The notes: generated by a model from the sequence alone, not told the origin. A DNA stretch of 64,000 bases from Bacteroidales bacterium (GCA_018056955.1 JAGPEQ010000006.1:1-64000), one strand, 5' to 3'. Counted from the stretch's first letter, positions 25,725 through 34,827 are shown. A program made the numbers and translations.

Positions 25725-27014
25725 ATGAAAAAGATATTACTTCTTGCTTTATCCGTTCTGGGGGTTATAGCTCTAACCTTTGCCCAGGATAAACTACTGG
25801 AGAAAAGCGGAAAACAACCCAAATGGGTGAATGGTTTGGAAAAGGATTTCATAATCGTAACGGGTACAGGCCCAACCGCCCAGGATGCCCAGCAGAACGC
25901 CCTTTCAAATGTAAAAGCACAAATAGTGTCATCCGTAGCCGAGTATGTTAAGGCAAGTTCCGAGGTACGTAAAGAGGAGGCCAGTTTCAACAATAATGTT
26001 AATGCCTTCCTTGAAAAGTTTGCCACCACTACAACCACCCAATCAGGAAAAGTACCTTTTCTGCAAGGGATTTCTATCTCCAAGGTTAGTGAGTTTTACT
26101 GGGAAAAACGTCAGCGTGCCGACAAATCGGTTTACTTCATTTACCACATAAAGTACCCTTTCCCGGAATCAGAGCTGAAAATGCTAGTGCTTGACTACAA
26201 GATGCGCGACCGTGAGCTAACACGCCAGATGGAGGATTTGCTGGAGCAAGTTGATAAGGTAGAATCTGTTGAACAGATTGAAAAAAACATTGCTGAGCTC
26301 GGCTCGCTTAAGGATTACTTCATGGATGGAAGAGTTGACCAGTGTAATCTTGGTATTACCCGATACAAATCATTGCTTAGCTCCATTGAACTTGTTGAAC
26401 TGGAAAGTAATCTTGGTGAACTTAAGTACTACTTGCGCTTGAACGGGCGAGCCATTTCCACGGCTAAGAAGCCCACAACCAAATCGGAATGTGCCCGAAT
26501 TACTTCGGTTATCAACAATTCCGATAATGTGGTTATTAAATATAACTATGAGAATTGCTACGAGGACCCGGAGAATAATATTTTGGTAAAATACATGTTT
26601 GGAGGTGTAACCGTTCAAAAACCTTTCTATTTTGATGTTGCAGCCAACAAAGCATCAATTTTCTTATCGGACCCCATACATTTGAATGCCATTGCAAAGG
26701 ATGATGTAACGGTTACCGGAATAATAGTTGATATGACCATTCGCTCCAAGTACGATTCTCATTTTGTGGTTGAAAAGGTTGTGCTGGAATGGAAGGGTTT
26801 CCCTCCTGTAGTTATTGAGAATATTGGGCAATCGTTCAAAGGGAAGGGAAATCATACCTTGAAAGTAAACTCTGACCAGTCCCTTAAGATTGCTGAAACA
26901 TCCTCGTCGGATAAAACCCTATCGTTGCTCTCAGGTTATATCCACTACCGCGATGCCTCAGGCGAACTAAAGACTTACAGGATTTACAACCACAGCTACA
27001 CCACCGATTGGTAA
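25725..27014 (+). CDS. Exported protein with LPP20/FlgT-like N-domain, unknown function
   Basis: A 429-residue protein with a signal peptide ending TFAQ. Residues about 30-150 have the layout of the preceding lipoprotein: KQPKWV, then FIIVTGTGPTAQDAQQNAL (G-x-G followed by Ala-spaced helix), then the strand VYFIYHIKYPFPE. A coiled-coil-like charged helix follows (about 165-200). The C-terminal half is beta-rich without motifs I know. The ATG at 25725 is chosen over the TTG at 25704. A terminator separates it from the upstream genes, so it may be expressed partly on its own, but the shared domain argues for a common system. Confidence 0.72.
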   Translation: MKKILLLALSVLGVIALTFAQDKLLEKSGKQPKWVNGLEKDFIIVTGTGPTAQDAQQNALSNVKAQIVSSVAEYVKASSEVRKEEASFNNNVNAFLEKFATTTTTQSGKVPFLQGISISKVSEFYWEKRQRADKSVYFIYHIKYPFPESELKMLVLDYKMRDRELTRQMEDLLEQVDKVESVEQIEKNIAELGSLKDYFMDGRVDQCNLGITRYKSLLSSIELVELESNLGELKYYLRLNGRAISTAKKPTTKSECARITSVINNSDNVVIKYNYENCYEDPENNILVKYMFGGVTVQKPFYFDVAANKASIFLSDPIHLNAIAKDDVTVTGIIVDMTIRSKYDSHFVVEKVVLEWKGFPPVVIENIGQSFKGKGNHTLKVNSDQSLKIAETSSSDKTLSLLSGYIHYRDASGELKTYRIYNHSYTTDW

Positions 27015-27035
27015 TAGGTTGTTAGAATATTGTTC

Positions 27036-27066
27036 AATAAAAAAAGGCCTTTACGGCCTTTTTTTA
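27036..27066. terminator. Bidirectional terminator between the exported-protein set and the SiaC-like gene
   Basis: AAAAAGGCC, a TTTAC loop and GGCCTTTTT lie between convergent stops. The A-run and T-run serve both strands. Confidence 0.87.
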
Positions 27067-27444
27067 TTCCTTATATGATTCCAACTTGAAAGGTATCTTG
27101 ATATGATTTGAGAGTTCTTTCCCAGCATCTTTTATATCGATGTCATCCTCATTATACATCCAAACTATACTTATTTTGTGGCCATCCTGAGCAATTTTTT
27201 CAAATCGCTTCAGTACCTGAAAAAGCATTTTTGAGCTGGGGGTATTGTAGTAAATCATTTTAAATCGTACCACTGTTTCAGGATTTGGGCTCTTTGCATA
27301 CTCTTCAATCCAAGTAATTATTGGTTCGAAAAATGATTTTGCATCCTCAGGTAAAGAGTTTCCTTTAAACTCAAAGACACCTGCATCCTTATCGAGAGTA
27401 ATGGTTGGATATTGGCTGGTACCGTTAACCTTTAATGGTTCCAT
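27064..27444 (-). CDS. SiaC-family (DUF1987) regulatory phosphoprotein
   Basis: A 126-residue cytoplasmic protein matching the SiaC/DUF1987 pattern, with the FKGNSLPEDAKSFFEP segment and the phosphorylation-site motif YYNTPSSK, where Thr68 corresponds to the phosphorylated Thr of Pseudomonas SiaC. In that system SiaC is modified by kinase SiaB and phosphatase SiaA and activates the diguanylate cyclase SiaD. None of those partners is near, so its partner here is unknown. It is a single-gene unit with its own -7 element, convergent with the exported-protein set. Confidence 0.85.
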   Translation of the reverse strand: MEPLKVNGTSQYPTITLDKDAGVFEFKGNSLPEDAKSFFEPIITWIEEYAKSPNPETVVRFKMIYYNTPSSKMLFQVLKRFEKIAQDGHKISIVWMYNEDDIDIKDAGKELSNHIKIPFKLESYKE

Positions 27445-27484
27445 ACAGCATTGGTTTTATAAATTTCAATAACTTCCCATAAAA

Positions 27485-27492
27485 CAAATATA
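27485..27492 (-). promoter_or_regulatory. -7 promoter element for the SiaC-like gene
   Basis: On the minus strand the sequence is TATATTTG, matching TAnnTTTG, 41 bases upstream of the ATG. Confidence 0.5.
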
Positions 27493-27572
27493 CGGAAAAT
27501 CAATGCAAAAGTAACATTATATTGATATATTTTACCTGTTTTATGGCAGGCTTTTTATTTTTGTTGATAAAA

Positions 27573-28463
27573 TTATTTTAAAAACCGCAAAAAAACACCC
27601 AGTGGTAATTTTCGTCCAGCTCTGTCAACTACGTAAAGTTCTCCAATTTCTGGTTTGTCAACTTTAAAAATGCTTTTAACCAGACTTTCGGCTATTATGG
27701 GCGAGTAGCCCATTGAGTAAAGGTTTAGTATCAGGAAGGAGTTTTTATGGGTTAATAGATTTTTGCAGTTTTCCAGAAGCGGACATAGATTTGTTTCAAG
27801 TATCCATTTTTCACCTTCGGGCCCCCTACCATAAGCTGGAGGGTCAAGTATAATTCCATTGTAGGTTTTGGCGCGCCGTACCTCGCGTGCTACAAATTTT
27901 ACGGCATCATCTACCATCCACCTAATTCCATCGAGCTTGCTAAGCTCCATATTTTCGCGTGACCAGGTAATGGTTTGCTTAACCGAATCGACATGGGTTA
28001 CATCGGCCCCGGCTGCTCTAGCAGCCAACGATGCACCTCCGGTGTATGCAAACAGATTTAAAACCGATGGTTTTTCTGCTGAAAGATGCTGAACAGTGTC
28101 GTAAATAAAATCCCAGTTTGTTGCTTGTTCAGGGAATATGCCAACATGCTTGAACGATGTAAGGCCCAAACGGAACTTTAGCTTCATTTGTTTGTAGCTG
28201 TAACCAATTGTCCATTGCTCCTTACAGTTTCCCTTCTTATTCCACTCGCCCCATTCGTTATCGCTCTCGCGGTTACCCTTTTTCTTTACAAAGTATGCAT
28301 TGGCTAAGCTATTCCATTCGGCTTGTGAAAGTGCTTTTCGCCAAATGGCTTGAGGCTCGGGACGAGCCAGAATTTGGCTGCCGAATCGTTCTAGCTTTTC
28401 GCCATCGCCGCTGTCGATTAGCTCGTAATCAGGCCAGTTGCTGGGTGTTTCAAGTATAATCAT
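27573..28463 (-). CDS. SAM-dependent rRNA methyltransferase, RlmI/RlmK type
   Basis: A 296-residue class I methyltransferase. The SAM-binding motif LNLFAYTGGASLAA (about 137-150) and the catalytic-region DPPAYGRG are typical of RlmI-like 23S rRNA cytosine-5 methyltransferases. The N-terminal PUA-like domain of classical RlmI is reduced here, since the protein is shorter than the roughly 390 residues of RlmI. The ATG at 28463 is taken rather than the TTG one codon upstream. It is the last gene of a minus-strand operon: HAD phosphatase, U32 protein, then this gene. The exact target base is uncertain. Confidence 0.82.
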   Translation of the reverse strand: MIILETPSNWPDYELIDSGDGEKLERFGSQILARPEPQAIWRKALSQAEWNSLANAYFVKKKGNRESDNEWGEWNKKGNCKEQWTIGYSYKQMKLKFRLGLTSFKHVGIFPEQATNWDFIYDTVQHLSAEKPSVLNLFAYTGGASLAARAAGADVTHVDSVKQTITWSRENMELSKLDGIRWMVDDAVKFVAREVRRAKTYNGIILDPPAYGRGPEGEKWILETNLCPLLENCKNLLTHKNSFLILNLYSMGYSPIIAESLVKSIFKVDKPEIGELYVVDRAGRKLPLGVFLRFLK

Positions 28464-28485
28464 CAATCTAATTTTTAAAAAACTT

Positions 28486-30309
28486 TTACTTATTGGGTTG
28501 AATCACCTTCATCACACAGTTCTTACAGTCAAAAACCAGAGGAAAAAGGTTATGGTCATTTTTGAGAAAAAGTTGTCCGGTTGGTTTGGCGCCTTGCTTG
28601 CTTGGGCATAAGCCCAGCTCGTGTTTGATACAGTATCGGGTAACCATTAGCTCCACCTCGCCCTTGGGGCGCTTAACCTCAAATGCAGGTTCAATGCTTT
28701 GGGCTCCATGTTTTAGCAGGAAATTGGTGCTTGCCCTGTTGGCAACATTGGCTTTATATGTTAGGATTGGGTTAGGAACTGTGGCCGTGGTAGTTGTTTT
28801 ATCTCTGAGATGTCGCCTATGTGCCTCAATCCTTTTGCTGAGGAACTGCAAGGTTAGATCCCTGCGGGCAGAGTTTATTATACTTGTGGGGATAAATGGG
28901 GCCTCAGTAGAACATTCAATGTTAACCCTGTTGACGTTAAAAATAGTGTCGCCCGTTTTTCGTAGCTGATTTTCTATTGCATCAAGATGATTAGGGTTTT
29001 TGGCTTTGTCGAACCCATTAGGAAATTCAATGAAAGCGCTCACCCCGTCTTCATCTCTAATGTATAGTTTAATAAAGTTTGCGGAAATATATAAATCAAT
29101 ATTGCAATCAACTTTACGTTCAGCGCTTTTACGATTAAGGATTTGTTCCAACTCAAAATCCTCGTTACGGTAAATAGTTGTTTCAATAGCTAGGTCAGTG
29201 GTCTTTTGGTTGGGAAATATCTTATTCCCTTCTACTTTATTCACCCTAAAGCCCTCAAGTTGATCTTGAGAGTTGAAAAAGCATAACCCATCGCCATTAT
29301 GAATGGTTTCAGCTGAATTTATGCAGAAGTAATTCCGGTATATACGGTCAACCATGCCTATTCTCTTTCCTACAGATTTTGGCGTGTTTATTGATGCTTG
29401 GTTAGGTTTTCGCCCATCGATAAAATGGGTGGTAAACCCGCGGTTAAAGGTTCGTTCAGGGTCGGGTGTGAAGGAGTAGCTGCATTTTCCGCTCGATGCC
29501 CTTTTGTATTGGCTATTAAGACTTATGAATTGGTTGAGTAGGTTACTGTAGTGGGCAGTTATATTTTTTACATAAGCAACATCTTTAAGACGACCTTCAA
29601 TCTTGAACGAGGTTATGCCTGCTCCAATCAAATTGGCAAGGTGGCTGCTAAGGTTAAGATCCTTTAGCGACAAGAGGTGTTTGTTTTTTACAAGAACGTT
29701 TCCGGTTTCGTCAACAAGATCGTAGGCTAGGCGGCAGGGTTGGGCGCAAGCGCCTCTATTGGCGCTTCGTCCTGAAAGCAAGTAGCTCATGTAACATTGT
29801 CCGCTGTATGATACGCATAGTGCCCCATGAATAAAAAATTCAAGTTCAGCTTTTGTTTTGCTGCGAAAGTTGGATATTTCATCAAGGGTTAATTCCCTTG
29901 GTAAAACAATCCTGGATACGCCATTTTTTTCCAGAAAGTTAATGTGGTCAGGGTTAATGTTGTGCATTTGGGTGCTTGCATGTATGGCAATAGGAGGTAT
30001 ATCCATAGCAAGAATGGCAAAATCCTGTATAATAATTGCATCGGCGCCAGCATTGTAAATATGGTGGATGAGCTCCTTTACCTCGTTTAGCTCATTATCA
30101 AAAATGATAGTGTTAACGGTAACATAAACTCTGGCATGGTATGCATGGGCAAAATGGCAAAGCTCAGCAATGTCCTCAATGGGGTTTCCGGCTTTCTCGC
30201 GGGCACCGAACTTATGAGCAGCAATGTAAACCGCATCGGCACCGTGTGTAATGGCAGCAATGCCAGTTTCTAAATCCTTTGCGGGGGCAAGTAGCTCGAG
30301 TTCGGTCAT
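28486..30309 (-). CDS. Peptidase U32-family protein (RlhA-like)
   Basis: A 607-residue U32-family protein. Residues 1-300 hold the TIM-barrel-like region with HGADAVYIAAHKFGAR and HASTQMHN. The Cys-rich signature (HGALCVSYSGQCYMS, then GACAQPCR) likely binds an iron-sulfur cluster. The C-terminal third holds a beta-rich domain and ends with a CKNC pair. Members called collagenases are now linked to RNA hydroxylation; RlhA makes 5-hydroxycytidine in 23S rRNA. An rRNA methyltransferase downstream (22-base gap) fits an RNA-modification role. The HAD gene is 3 bases upstream. Confidence 0.85.
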   Translation of the reverse strand: MTELELLAPAKDLETGIAAITHGADAVYIAAHKFGAREKAGNPIEDIAELCHFAHAYHARVYVTVNTIIFDNELNEVKELIHHIYNAGADAIIIQDFAILAMDIPPIAIHASTQMHNINPDHINFLEKNGVSRIVLPRELTLDEISNFRSKTKAELEFFIHGALCVSYSGQCYMSYLLSGRSANRGACAQPCRLAYDLVDETGNVLVKNKHLLSLKDLNLSSHLANLIGAGITSFKIEGRLKDVAYVKNITAHYSNLLNQFISLNSQYKRASSGKCSYSFTPDPERTFNRGFTTHFIDGRKPNQASINTPKSVGKRIGMVDRIYRNYFCINSAETIHNGDGLCFFNSQDQLEGFRVNKVEGNKIFPNQKTTDLAIETTIYRNEDFELEQILNRKSAERKVDCNIDLYISANFIKLYIRDEDGVSAFIEFPNGFDKAKNPNHLDAIENQLRKTGDTIFNVNRVNIECSTEAPFIPTSIINSARRDLTLQFLSKRIEAHRRHLRDKTTTTATVPNPILTYKANVANRASTNFLLKHGAQSIEPAFEVKRPKGEVELMVTRYCIKHELGLCPSKQGAKPTGQLFLKNDHNLFPLVFDCKNCVMKVIQPNK

Positions 30310-30312
30310 TAC

Positions 30313-31152
30313 CTATGCGAATTTGAATATGGATTCAAGGGTTTTGGCAACACCATCATTGGTATTTGCAGGGGCAACCATTTTAGCCTTGTCCTTTACT
30401 TCCGATGGAGCATTGTCCATTGCAACCCCAAAGTTAACCAATTGCAGCATCTCAATATCATTAAAGTTATCGCCAAAAGCCATTGCCTGTTCAGGCTTTA
30501 ATCCCAAGTGATTCAATAGAATAAGGCAGCCGGATGCTTTGTTTATATTTGCAGGGGTTATCTCGATGTAGGTATCTTTTGATCGGTATATATTGATTTT
30601 TCCGGTAAACTGGTTTACTAAATGGTTGTATAATCCATCGATTAGCATGCTTTCGCCCATAACCATTAACTTATGGATGTGTTGCTTATCCTTTTCTAGT
30701 TCACTTATTTTATACTCCAGATTCGAATGAATGGTTGCCTTAACCTTGGTATTATTTTCCTCGCGTAACCTCCACTCATCGTTTTTTGATGCATACCAAA
30801 GGTTGTATGTGTAGAGACTAAAATGTAAATCGAATTTTCGGCAGGTGCCAAAAACGGATGAAGCAACATTGTAGTCAATAGTTTTTGAGAAAAGGATGTT
30901 CTTGGCATCCATTTTCTCCTCAATCGATTTTAAAACTAGCGCACCGTTGTAGCAAATGGCAGGGTTGTCCACGGGCACTTCGCGATAAAGGTGGATCATG
31001 CCTGCTGGCATTCGTGCCGATACCATTACAAATGGTATATTATGCTCTGTTAGTTTGCGGATTTGGTATATTGTAGCCGATGCAAGTTCACGATTTTTAT
31101 TAAGAAGCGTTCCATCGACATCGGAAAATACAATTCGAAATCTACTTGGCAT
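30313..31152 (-). CDS. Cof-type HAD-IIB family phosphatase
   Basis: A 279-residue HAD hydrolase with the nucleophile motif FSDVDGTLL, then SARMPAGM, a Cof-type cap domain, and the late GDNFNDIEML motif of HAD-IIB enzymes. Substrates of this family are typically sugar phosphates or nucleotides, and none can be assigned here. The ATG at 31152 is preferred over an upstream TTG inside the terminator. It heads the operon with the U32 and methyltransferase genes. A terminator-like hairpin lies only about 23 bases upstream of its start. Confidence 0.85.
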   Translation of the reverse strand: MPSRFRIVFSDVDGTLLNKNRELASATIYQIRKLTEHNIPFVMVSARMPAGMIHLYREVPVDNPAICYNGALVLKSIEEKMDAKNILFSKTIDYNVASSVFGTCRKFDLHFSLYTYNLWYASKNDEWRLREENNTKVKATIHSNLEYKISELEKDKQHIHKLMVMGESMLIDGLYNHLVNQFTGKINIYRSKDTYIEITPANINKASGCLILLNHLGLKPEQAMAFGDNFNDIEMLQLVNFGVAMDNAPSEVKDKAKMVAPANTNDGVAKTLESIFKFA

Positions 31153-31174
31153 TGATAAAAGGTTTGAATAGCAA

Positions 31175-31200
31175 TAAAAAAAGGGCTGCAAAGGCAGCCC
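31175..31200 (-). terminator. Terminator of the TPR gene, adjacent to the HAD start
   Basis: On the minus strand, GGGCTGC, a CTTT loop and GCAGCCC are followed by T7. It ends the TPR transcript. Confidence 0.85.
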
Positions 31201-31201
31201 T

Positions 31202-31209
31202 CAAAGATA
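31202..31209 (-). promoter_or_regulatory. Possible -7 element for the HAD-U32 operon
   Basis: TATCTTTG on the minus strand matches TAnnTTTG. Transcription would begin within the TPR terminator hairpin, so the hairpin would form the 5' end of the HAD mRNA. Confidence 0.35.
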
Positions 31210-31222
31210 GTAAAAAGTTGTG

Positions 31223-32194
31223 TTACTGGCATTTTAGTTGTTGAATCTGGTAATCGGCATTGGGCTTAAAGTTGCCAAAGGCTGCATTTTTGTAAGCGGC
31301 ACAAGCCTCATTAATCTTGTTGAGTTTATGGTAAGCAGTAGCAATCAGGAAATAAATCTCAGCCTTATCATCGGCGGTTCCCTTTACTAGTTCAAGTGCT
31401 TTGTTTCCATACTCAATGGCATCGTTCCAGCGTTCAAGCTTGCTGTAGTTTATGGTCATTGAGCGGTAAATGTTGTAATCGTCGCCATCGTACTTTAAAG
31501 CCATGTCGAGCAGTTTAACCACATCGTTTAGTTTATTGGCATTGAGAGCTTCGTCGGCTTTCTTCAGGAAATACGCTTTGCCTTTTGTTTTAGCCTTTTC
31601 AACATTAGCGGCATCGTTGGCTTTTCCGCCTAAATCGATGGTAAGGTCGAGGTACTCAACCATTTTTTCTTCGTTCTTAAGGCCTTCGTATGCCAAGGCT
31701 GTTCCCAGGTAGGGATCAATATAGTTAGGATCTAACTTAATGGATTTTTCGTAGTTTGCGATAGCCTCGTCAAACTTACCTTCCTTAAATAGGTTGTTGC
31801 CCATTGCGTTGTAAAGCTTAGGAAGAGTTTTTTCAACCCGGGTTTTAGTTGCGCCATCATTATATTTGATTGCAGATTCCTTAGCTTTTTCAAGGTTTTC
31901 AAGGGTGGCCTTTAGATCTTTTGCTTTGTACTTGGCCATTGCAACCTGAAAGTAAATGGTGGGGATTAACTCCTCGCAATTCTGCTTGGTCTCAGAGCCC
32001 TCTTCTCCCAACTGCTCGGAAATTTGTAGTGCCGATTGAATATCCTGTAATGCTTTTTCAGGATCTTGCTTGTAGTTTGTAGCGGCGTTGTTATATGCCT
32101 GAATGGCATCTTTAATGCTTTGTCCGCTTACTGAAATGGCACCCAATGCAAAAATGCCCAATAGCAAAAACTGTTTCACTAATCTTACTCTCAT
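31223..32194 (-). CDS. Exported tetratricopeptide-repeat protein
   Basis: A 323-residue protein with a signal peptide ending VSGQ (residue about 25). TPR units include YNAMGNNLFKEGKFDEAI, followed by YEKSIKLDPNYI and later YFLIATAYHKLNKINEA. Such proteins scaffold complexes in the periplasm; the partner is unknown. A full promoter (TTG and TATTTTTG) lies upstream and a terminator follows. tadA lies upstream on the same strand with an 89-base gap. Confidence 0.85.
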   Translation of the reverse strand: MRVRLVKQFLLLGIFALGAISVSGQSIKDAIQAYNNAATNYKQDPEKALQDIQSALQISEQLGEEGSETKQNCEELIPTIYFQVAMAKYKAKDLKATLENLEKAKESAIKYNDGATKTRVEKTLPKLYNAMGNNLFKEGKFDEAIANYEKSIKLDPNYIDPYLGTALAYEGLKNEEKMVEYLDLTIDLGGKANDAANVEKAKTKGKAYFLKKADEALNANKLNDVVKLLDMALKYDGDDYNIYRSMTINYSKLERWNDAIEYGNKALELVKGTADDKAEIYFLIATAYHKLNKINEACAAYKNAAFGNFKPNADYQIQQLKCQ

Positions 32195-32238
32195 AGGTAT
32201 TTGGTTTTAAATTGTGTTTTAAAATTTGTTAATGGCCT

Positions 32239-32267
32239 CAAAAATATCACATCCATTTAAAAAACAA
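32239..32267 (-). promoter_or_regulatory. Promoter for the TPR gene
   Basis: On the minus strand, TTG (32265-32267) and TATTTTTG (32239-32246) are 18 bases apart, about 45 bases upstream of the ATG at 32194. Confidence 0.55.
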
Positions 32268-32283
32268 AAATTAAGCCATAAAA

Positions 32284-32727
32284 TTATCGTTTTTTGTTAA
32301 AAAATGTAGTAATCATATTGGAACATTCATTGGCGAGAACTCCGCTGATAGTTTTTGTTTTGGGATGAAGTATATTCTTAGCAATTAGTGAAAATCCTCG
32401 TTTTGGGTCAGGGGCACCGTAAACCAATTGACCAACCTGAGCCCAGTATAGGGCACCCGCACACATTGGGCAGGGCTCAATGGTAACATAAAGCGTACAT
32501 TGATTTAAATATTTACCTCCCAGGTAGTTGGTTGCAGCGGTAATGGCTTGCATTTCGGCATGTGCTGTTGGGTCGCCAAGGGTTTCGGTCAAATTGTAAG
32601 CACGCGATACTATTCGGCCGTTGCATACAACTACCGCTCCAATTGGCACTTCGTCTTTTGCCAGTGCTTTTTGCGCTTCCTTTAGTGCTTCGCGCATGAA
32701 AAACTCATGATCCTTTGTGTTTTCCAT
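32284..32727 (-). CDS. tadA: tRNA adenosine(34) deaminase
   Basis: A 147-residue cytidine-deaminase-fold enzyme with the zinc-binding HAEM motif ([10 protein letters not shown]) and PCPMCAGAL, where Glu is the proton shuttle and His with two Cys bind zinc. TadA converts A34 to inosine in tRNA-Arg(ACG). Guanine or other nucleoside deaminases are related, but the motif context and length fit TadA. The gene is divergent from aspS, with a -7 element 14 bases upstream. Confidence 0.9.
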   Translation of the reverse strand: MENTKDHEFFMREALKEAQKALAKDEVPIGAVVVCNGRIVSRAYNLTETLGDPTAHAEMQAITAATNYLGGKYLNQCTLYVTIEPCPMCAGALYWAQVGQLVYGAPDPKRGFSLIAKNILHPKTKTISGVLANECSNMITTFFNKKR

Positions 32728-32740
32728 ATAAGATTTTGGC

Positions 32741-32748
32741 CAAATATA
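32741..32748 (-). promoter_or_regulatory. -7 promoter element for tadA
   Basis: TATATTTG on the minus strand, 13 bases upstream of the tadA ATG. Confidence 0.55.
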
Positions 32749-32783
32749 TCAAAAAATATAGCGTAAGCATCGTTTTTTATTTT

Positions 32784-32791
32784 TACATTCG
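32784..32791 (+). promoter_or_regulatory. Possible -7 element for aspS (TTCG variant)
   Basis: TACATTCG differs from TAnnTTTG by one base and lies 22 bases before the ATG at 32814. The same TTCG variant precedes the PpiD-like gene. Confidence 0.35.
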
Positions 32792-32813
32792 CAACCTGAA
32801 AATGGTATTAGAT

Positions 32814-34565
32814 ATGTACAGATCACATACTTGCGGAGAACTTAGAATTGCTCATGTAGGCAGCAATGTTACCCTTAGTGGATGGGTGCAACGTATCCGA
32901 AACCTTGGTGCAATGACCTTCATTGACCTTAGAGATAGGTATGGAATAACACAGGTAGTTGTTGACGACAGCTCTAGTAGCGATGTCAAGGAGGTTGTCA
33001 AGGAGCTTGGTCGTGAATATGTTATCCAGATTTCGGGCGAGGTGGTGGAACGGGCAAGCAAGAACAGCAAACTCCCCACCGGAGATATTGAGGTTAAGGC
33101 AAAAATAGTAAAAATACTCAATACCAGTGAGATACCCCCATTTACCATTGAGGACGAAACCGATGGTGGCGACGAATTACGAATGAAGTATAGGTATCTT
33201 GATTTACGTAGAAACCCGGTAAAGAACGCCTTACTATTGCGCCACAGAATGGCTCAGGAAGTTCGGAAATACCTTGATGCACAAGGTTTTATTGAGGTTG
33301 AAACGCCGTTCCTCATTAAATCGACACCTGAGGGTGCCCGCGATTTTGTTGTCCCCTCGCGAATGCATCCGGGTGAATTCTACGCTTTACCCCAATCGCC
33401 TCAAACCTTTAAGCAACTCCTGATGGTTGCCGGTTTCGATAAGTACTTCCAAATTGTGAAATGCTTCCGCGATGAGGATTTACGTGCCGACAGGCAACCA
33501 GAGTTTACTCAAATTGACTGTGAGATGTCGTTTGTGGAGCGCGACGATGTGCTCAACACCTTTGAAGGGCTGATTAAACATCTTTTTGCCCATGTTAAAG
33601 GCATAAATTTTGATGAATCCTTCAGACGGATGCCCTACAGCGAGGCCATGGAGAAGTATGGCTCCGATAAGCCCGATTTACGATTTGGGATGGAATTTGT
33701 TGAGCTGAGTTCCATTGTGAAAGGCAAAGGTTTTAAGGTTTTTGACGATGCTGAGTATATTGGCGGAATTTGTGCTACTGGGTGTGCGGGGTACACCCGC
33801 AAACAGCTCGATGAGCTAACCGAGTTTGTGAAACGTCCTCAGGTTGGTGCCAGCGGCCTTGTTTACATTCGCTTTGCCGACGATGGAATAAAATCGACAG
33901 TTGATAAGTTTTACTCACCCGACGATTTAATGGCTATAGCCAACGTCATGGGGGCTAAACAGGGCGACCTAATTCTAGTTCTGGCTGGTTCAAAGAAGAA
34001 AACGCTCTCTGCGCTTTGTGAGTTAAGGCTTGAAATGGGTAATAGGCTTGGCCTAAGGTCAAAGGATGTGTTTGCTCCCCTTTGGGTTGTCGATTTCCCC
34101 CTCCTGGAGTGGGACGATGAGGCACAACGTTTCTTTGCCATGCATCACCCATTTACTTCGCCTAACCCAGATGACACTCATTTGTTTAAAACCGATCCCG
34201 CCAAGATTAGAGCAAATGCCTACGACTTGGTGATAAATGGAGTAGAGATTGGCGGTGGCTCAATCAGAATTTATAATAGGGAACTCCAACAGATTATGTT
34301 CGATACTCTTGGATTTACCAACGAGGAGGCTGAGAAACAGTTTGGGTTTCTTCTTAATGCATTCCGATATGGCGCACCTCCTCACGGTGGCATTGCCTTT
34401 GGATTTGATAGGCTTTGCTCGCTTTTTGGTGGGAGCGACTCTATTCGTGATTACATAGCATTCCCCAAAAACAATGCGGGCCGCGATGTGATGATTGATT
34501 CACCATCCACTATCAGCCAGCAGCAACTCGATGAGCTATCCATACAGATTAAAAAGAACAACTAG
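32814..34565 (+). CDS. aspS: Aspartyl-tRNA synthetase
   Basis: A 583-residue bacterial AspRS. It has an N-terminal OB-fold anticodon domain ([21 protein letters not shown]), class II motif 2 ([18 protein letters not shown]), an inserted GAD domain (about residues 290-420) and class II motif 3 ([10 protein letters not shown]). The start at 32814 ([10 protein letters not shown]) matches the usual N terminus; another ATG lies 12 bases earlier. Upstream in-frame codons run into tadA and are rejected. The large GAD insertion marks it as the bacterial form. It ends at a strong terminator. Confidence 0.96.
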   Translation: MYRSHTCGELRIAHVGSNVTLSGWVQRIRNLGAMTFIDLRDRYGITQVVVDDSSSSDVKEVVKELGREYVIQISGEVVERASKNSKLPTGDIEVKAKIVKILNTSEIPPFTIEDETDGGDELRMKYRYLDLRRNPVKNALLLRHRMAQEVRKYLDAQGFIEVETPFLIKSTPEGARDFVVPSRMHPGEFYALPQSPQTFKQLLMVAGFDKYFQIVKCFRDEDLRADRQPEFTQIDCEMSFVERDDVLNTFEGLIKHLFAHVKGINFDESFRRMPYSEAMEKYGSDKPDLRFGMEFVELSSIVKGKGFKVFDDAEYIGGICATGCAGYTRKQLDELTEFVKRPQVGASGLVYIRFADDGIKSTVDKFYSPDDLMAIANVMGAKQGDLILVLAGSKKKTLSALCELRLEMGNRLGLRSKDVFAPLWVVDFPLLEWDDEAQRFFAMHHPFTSPNPDDTHLFKTDPAKIRANAYDLVINGVEIGGGSIRIYNRELQQIMFDTLGFTNEEAEKQFGFLLNAFRYGAPPHGGIAFGFDRLCSLFGGSDSIRDYIAFPKNNAGRDVMIDSPSTISQQQLDELSIQIKKNN

Positions 34566-34580
34566 AACCCCACATAAATA

Positions 34581-34610
34581 AAAAACATCCGGTAACACCG
34601 GATGTTTTTT
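34581..34610. terminator. Bidirectional terminator after aspS
   Basis: ACATCCGGT, an AAC loop and ACCGGATGT have A5 before and T6 after. It can end aspS and the convergent small lipoprotein gene. Confidence 0.87.
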
Positions 34611-34631
34611 ATTTTTTTCTGCAACTATTAA

Positions 34632-34799
34632 TTATTCAGCTGCAGGTACAGTGTCGGGTTGAGCCTCAACAGTAGCATTGGTGTCAACTTGCTCAATTTG
34701 TTCTTCTTGAGCAGGTTGTTCTTCCTGCTTGGGAGCTGATTTACATGCAACCATTGAAAGCATTCCGGCAACCATTAGGTAAAATACAATCTTTTTCAT
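34632..34799 (-). CDS. Very small lipoprotein, acidic and Gln/Glu-rich
   Basis: A 55-residue ORF read from the ATG at 34799 to a TAA at 34632-34634. It has a short basic start (MKKIVFY), a hydrophobic stretch and the lipobox MVAC, then an acidic, Gln/Glu/Pro/Thr-rich tail with no regular fold. It has its own -7 element 29 bases upstream and a terminator beyond the stop, which makes it a credible gene despite its size. It resembles small spacer-type lipoproteins; no function can be assigned. Confidence 0.75.
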   Translation of the reverse strand: MKKIVFYLMVAGMLSMVACKSAPKQEEQPAQEEQIEQVDTNATVEAQPDTVPAAE

Positions 34800-34827
34800 G
34801 GCAATAAAGTTATTAGTTAGTTCAAGG

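Noticed and set aside
32715-32801. Longer aspS reading frame
   Set aside because: It runs into tadA and its promoter region; AspS normally begins near MYRSHTCG.
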